Assembly: GCA_965363355.1 (NCBI GenBank)
Contig: CBDTTM010000017.1
Coordinates: 1-23,993, forward strand
From: CBDTTM01 sp965363355
GTDB taxonomy: Bacteria > Bacillota > Negativicutes > Selenomonadales > Selenomonadaceae
DNA: 23,993 bases
Direction of reading: 5' to 3'
Shown piece by piece: positions 23,901 to 23,993 of the stretch (positions are counted from its first letter, which is position 1; the number at the start of each line of letters is the position of its first letter). Below the pieces are notes generated by a model, which did no database searches, was not told the origin of the DNA, and saw nothing but the letters and a program-made list of their open reading frames with translations. A program made the translations under genes and the position numbers.

Positions 23901-23993
23901 GTCCGCACCGCTTTTTGATAATACTCCCGATCACCTAAATAAGCAGTATCCCCTTGTGCCCGGATCACATTGCCCTCTAAATCTCCATAATTG
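20963..23993 (-). CDS. dCACHE-PAS-GAF-GGDEF-EAL cyclic-di-GMP protein, 5'-truncated by the window edge
   Basis: At least 1009 aa; the frame stays open to the window edge, so the true start lies outside. Residue numbers count from the Val codon at 23968. Domains: end of a dCACHE sensor (1-175, with GDREYYQKAVRTEKMTISEP typical of the distal lobe); membrane helix (about 188-208); PAS (about 222-328, YVADVIGIVN to WHDVTEQKQ); coiled coil (330-400) of asparagine/glutamate-rich heptads; GAF (about 412-558); GGDEF (about 565-725) with active-site SGDEF (644-648), DLDDFKAINDTFGH (603-616) and ASIGV; EAL (about 740-990) with EALLRW (773-778), ENVF, DDFGTGFSSLTYL (894-906), KIDKSF, EGVE. Both catalytic halves look complete, the GGDEF having the common Ser variant. 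The cache domain suggests sensing of an extracellular small molecule. Confidence 0.9.
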   Translation of the reverse strand, partial: NYGDLEGNVIRAQGDTAYLGDREYYQKAVRTEKMTISEPLISKGSGRLSLAIAVPVITDGQMTGIIQATIPLESLDAIVKDIKFKSSGYGFILDQSGVIIAHATKPELNGKMSLIEKDIEDNIFFKVKPEENDQLPELFGKAMHTTGQTVGSYKVLDTMMFTIFTPIYLRDGSHWLVAVSAPLAEVNQEVVDLNKILMAAAVFCIVLGIALVLLISTRFARPEEKYLKAFRYVADVIGIVNLKTECFIEANDAFFKILGYSRDEVIGHTSEDFGLWAKNEKCKLYNHMKEHKNIYNFETVWLTNDRRLRTGIFSADVVEMGKEACAVFIWHDVTEQKQAENALKKAYEEMEQTVETRTQELFAANQELTAMNQEMIAINEELECTNESLHQENYMRQATEDKLLLRERQYRATTSLLTRPDYYEAGQLAEMVLNNAMQLVKASYGFIGRYDEDGSDFTIHYGIGIDEAMIMNELPVLADGPLHEVYRSGQVFQSKDYWWHRHLRKDHGANKETRIVFVPLKQDNQVKGILAATWVDEIEEVCQEDIEVLCQFADLAFLAMERTRIQKQVRHMAFYDMLTDLPNRVSLNQRLSEELEKARQGEGQGIVLFIDLDDFKAINDTFGHSAGDKVIIKAANYLLEAFSETGFVSRISGDEFVVIVPGEASLSKASEVAGRALSQVCQEYDLQEAQVQMSASIGVVLYPKQGEQADEILKKADAAMYSAKDAGRNCWRFFEPSLLDKTAADMLMINALRHALVKQEEFFLQYQPQLTTDGRRIVGVEALLRWQSKEFGLVPPANFIALAERGKLIVEIGQMVFRKACQFAKTLEKRKIFDVRVAVNVSPRQIKDVNFVTMIQSIIAENGIRPGQIEIEVTENVFIDNLEDSILKLKQLQKYGVTLALDDFGTGFSSLTYLRRLPVNYLKIDKSFIDKIAFEDLQLQFVESIIKLGHTLGIEIIAEGVENDEQLKKLENCRCDYVQGYVFSRPVSEERALNLLTERNEQGEIKTLN

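Overview
The window reads as chromosomal DNA from an anaerobic or facultative Firmicute. The mid-40s GC content (by eye), strong AGGAGG-type ribosome sites, several TTG/GTG starts and a Bacillus/Clostridium-like regulator set support this. The protein flavour would fit Negativicutes, but that is inference. All but one of the genes lie on the minus strand; the exception is an HxlR-type regulator. No rRNA, tRNA, CRISPR array, IS element or phage gene is visible, and there is no gene-free stretch over 300 bases (the longest is about 190, at 9352-9539).

Region 1 (38-3146) is a probable quinone/catechol-stress module: an operon of nitroreductase, DoxX-family protein, LigB-type extradiol dioxygenase and a second nitroreductase. 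It is divergent from a one-cysteine HxlR/DUF24 regulator. A dyad operator overlaps the -35 box. The gene set parallels mhqNOP and catDE of Bacillus.

Region 2 (3162-8132) is a hydroxyarylic-acid decarboxylation module. A MerR-family regulator is followed by a UbiD decarboxylase, a DASS/IT-type transporter, a UbiX flavin prenyltransferase and an LpdD-like protein, resembling the lpdB/C/D plus gallate permease gene set of lactobacilli. The promoter before ubiD has the 19-bp spacer and central dyad typical of MerR-activated promoters. Its predicted phenolic products (catechol or pyrogallol types) are plausible substrates or inducers for Region 1.

Region 3 (8152-10143) holds a split two-gene chromate transporter and a non-haem ferritin, separated by very clean hairpins.

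Region 4 (10161-18155) is a complete kdpFABCDE high-affinity potassium system in one co-directional unit, with a TTTACA-N5-TTTACA direct repeat upstream that matches the KdpE-site architecture known from E. coli.

Region 5 (18161-23993) holds a TauE/SafE exporter, a membrane-anchored spermidine-synthase-like protein, and a large dCACHE-PAS-GAF-GGDEF-EAL cyclic-di-GMP protein whose 5' end lies outside the window.

Many coding starts were moved downstream from the longest open frame because a strong Shine-Dalgarno sequence points to an internal codon; the reason is given per gene.
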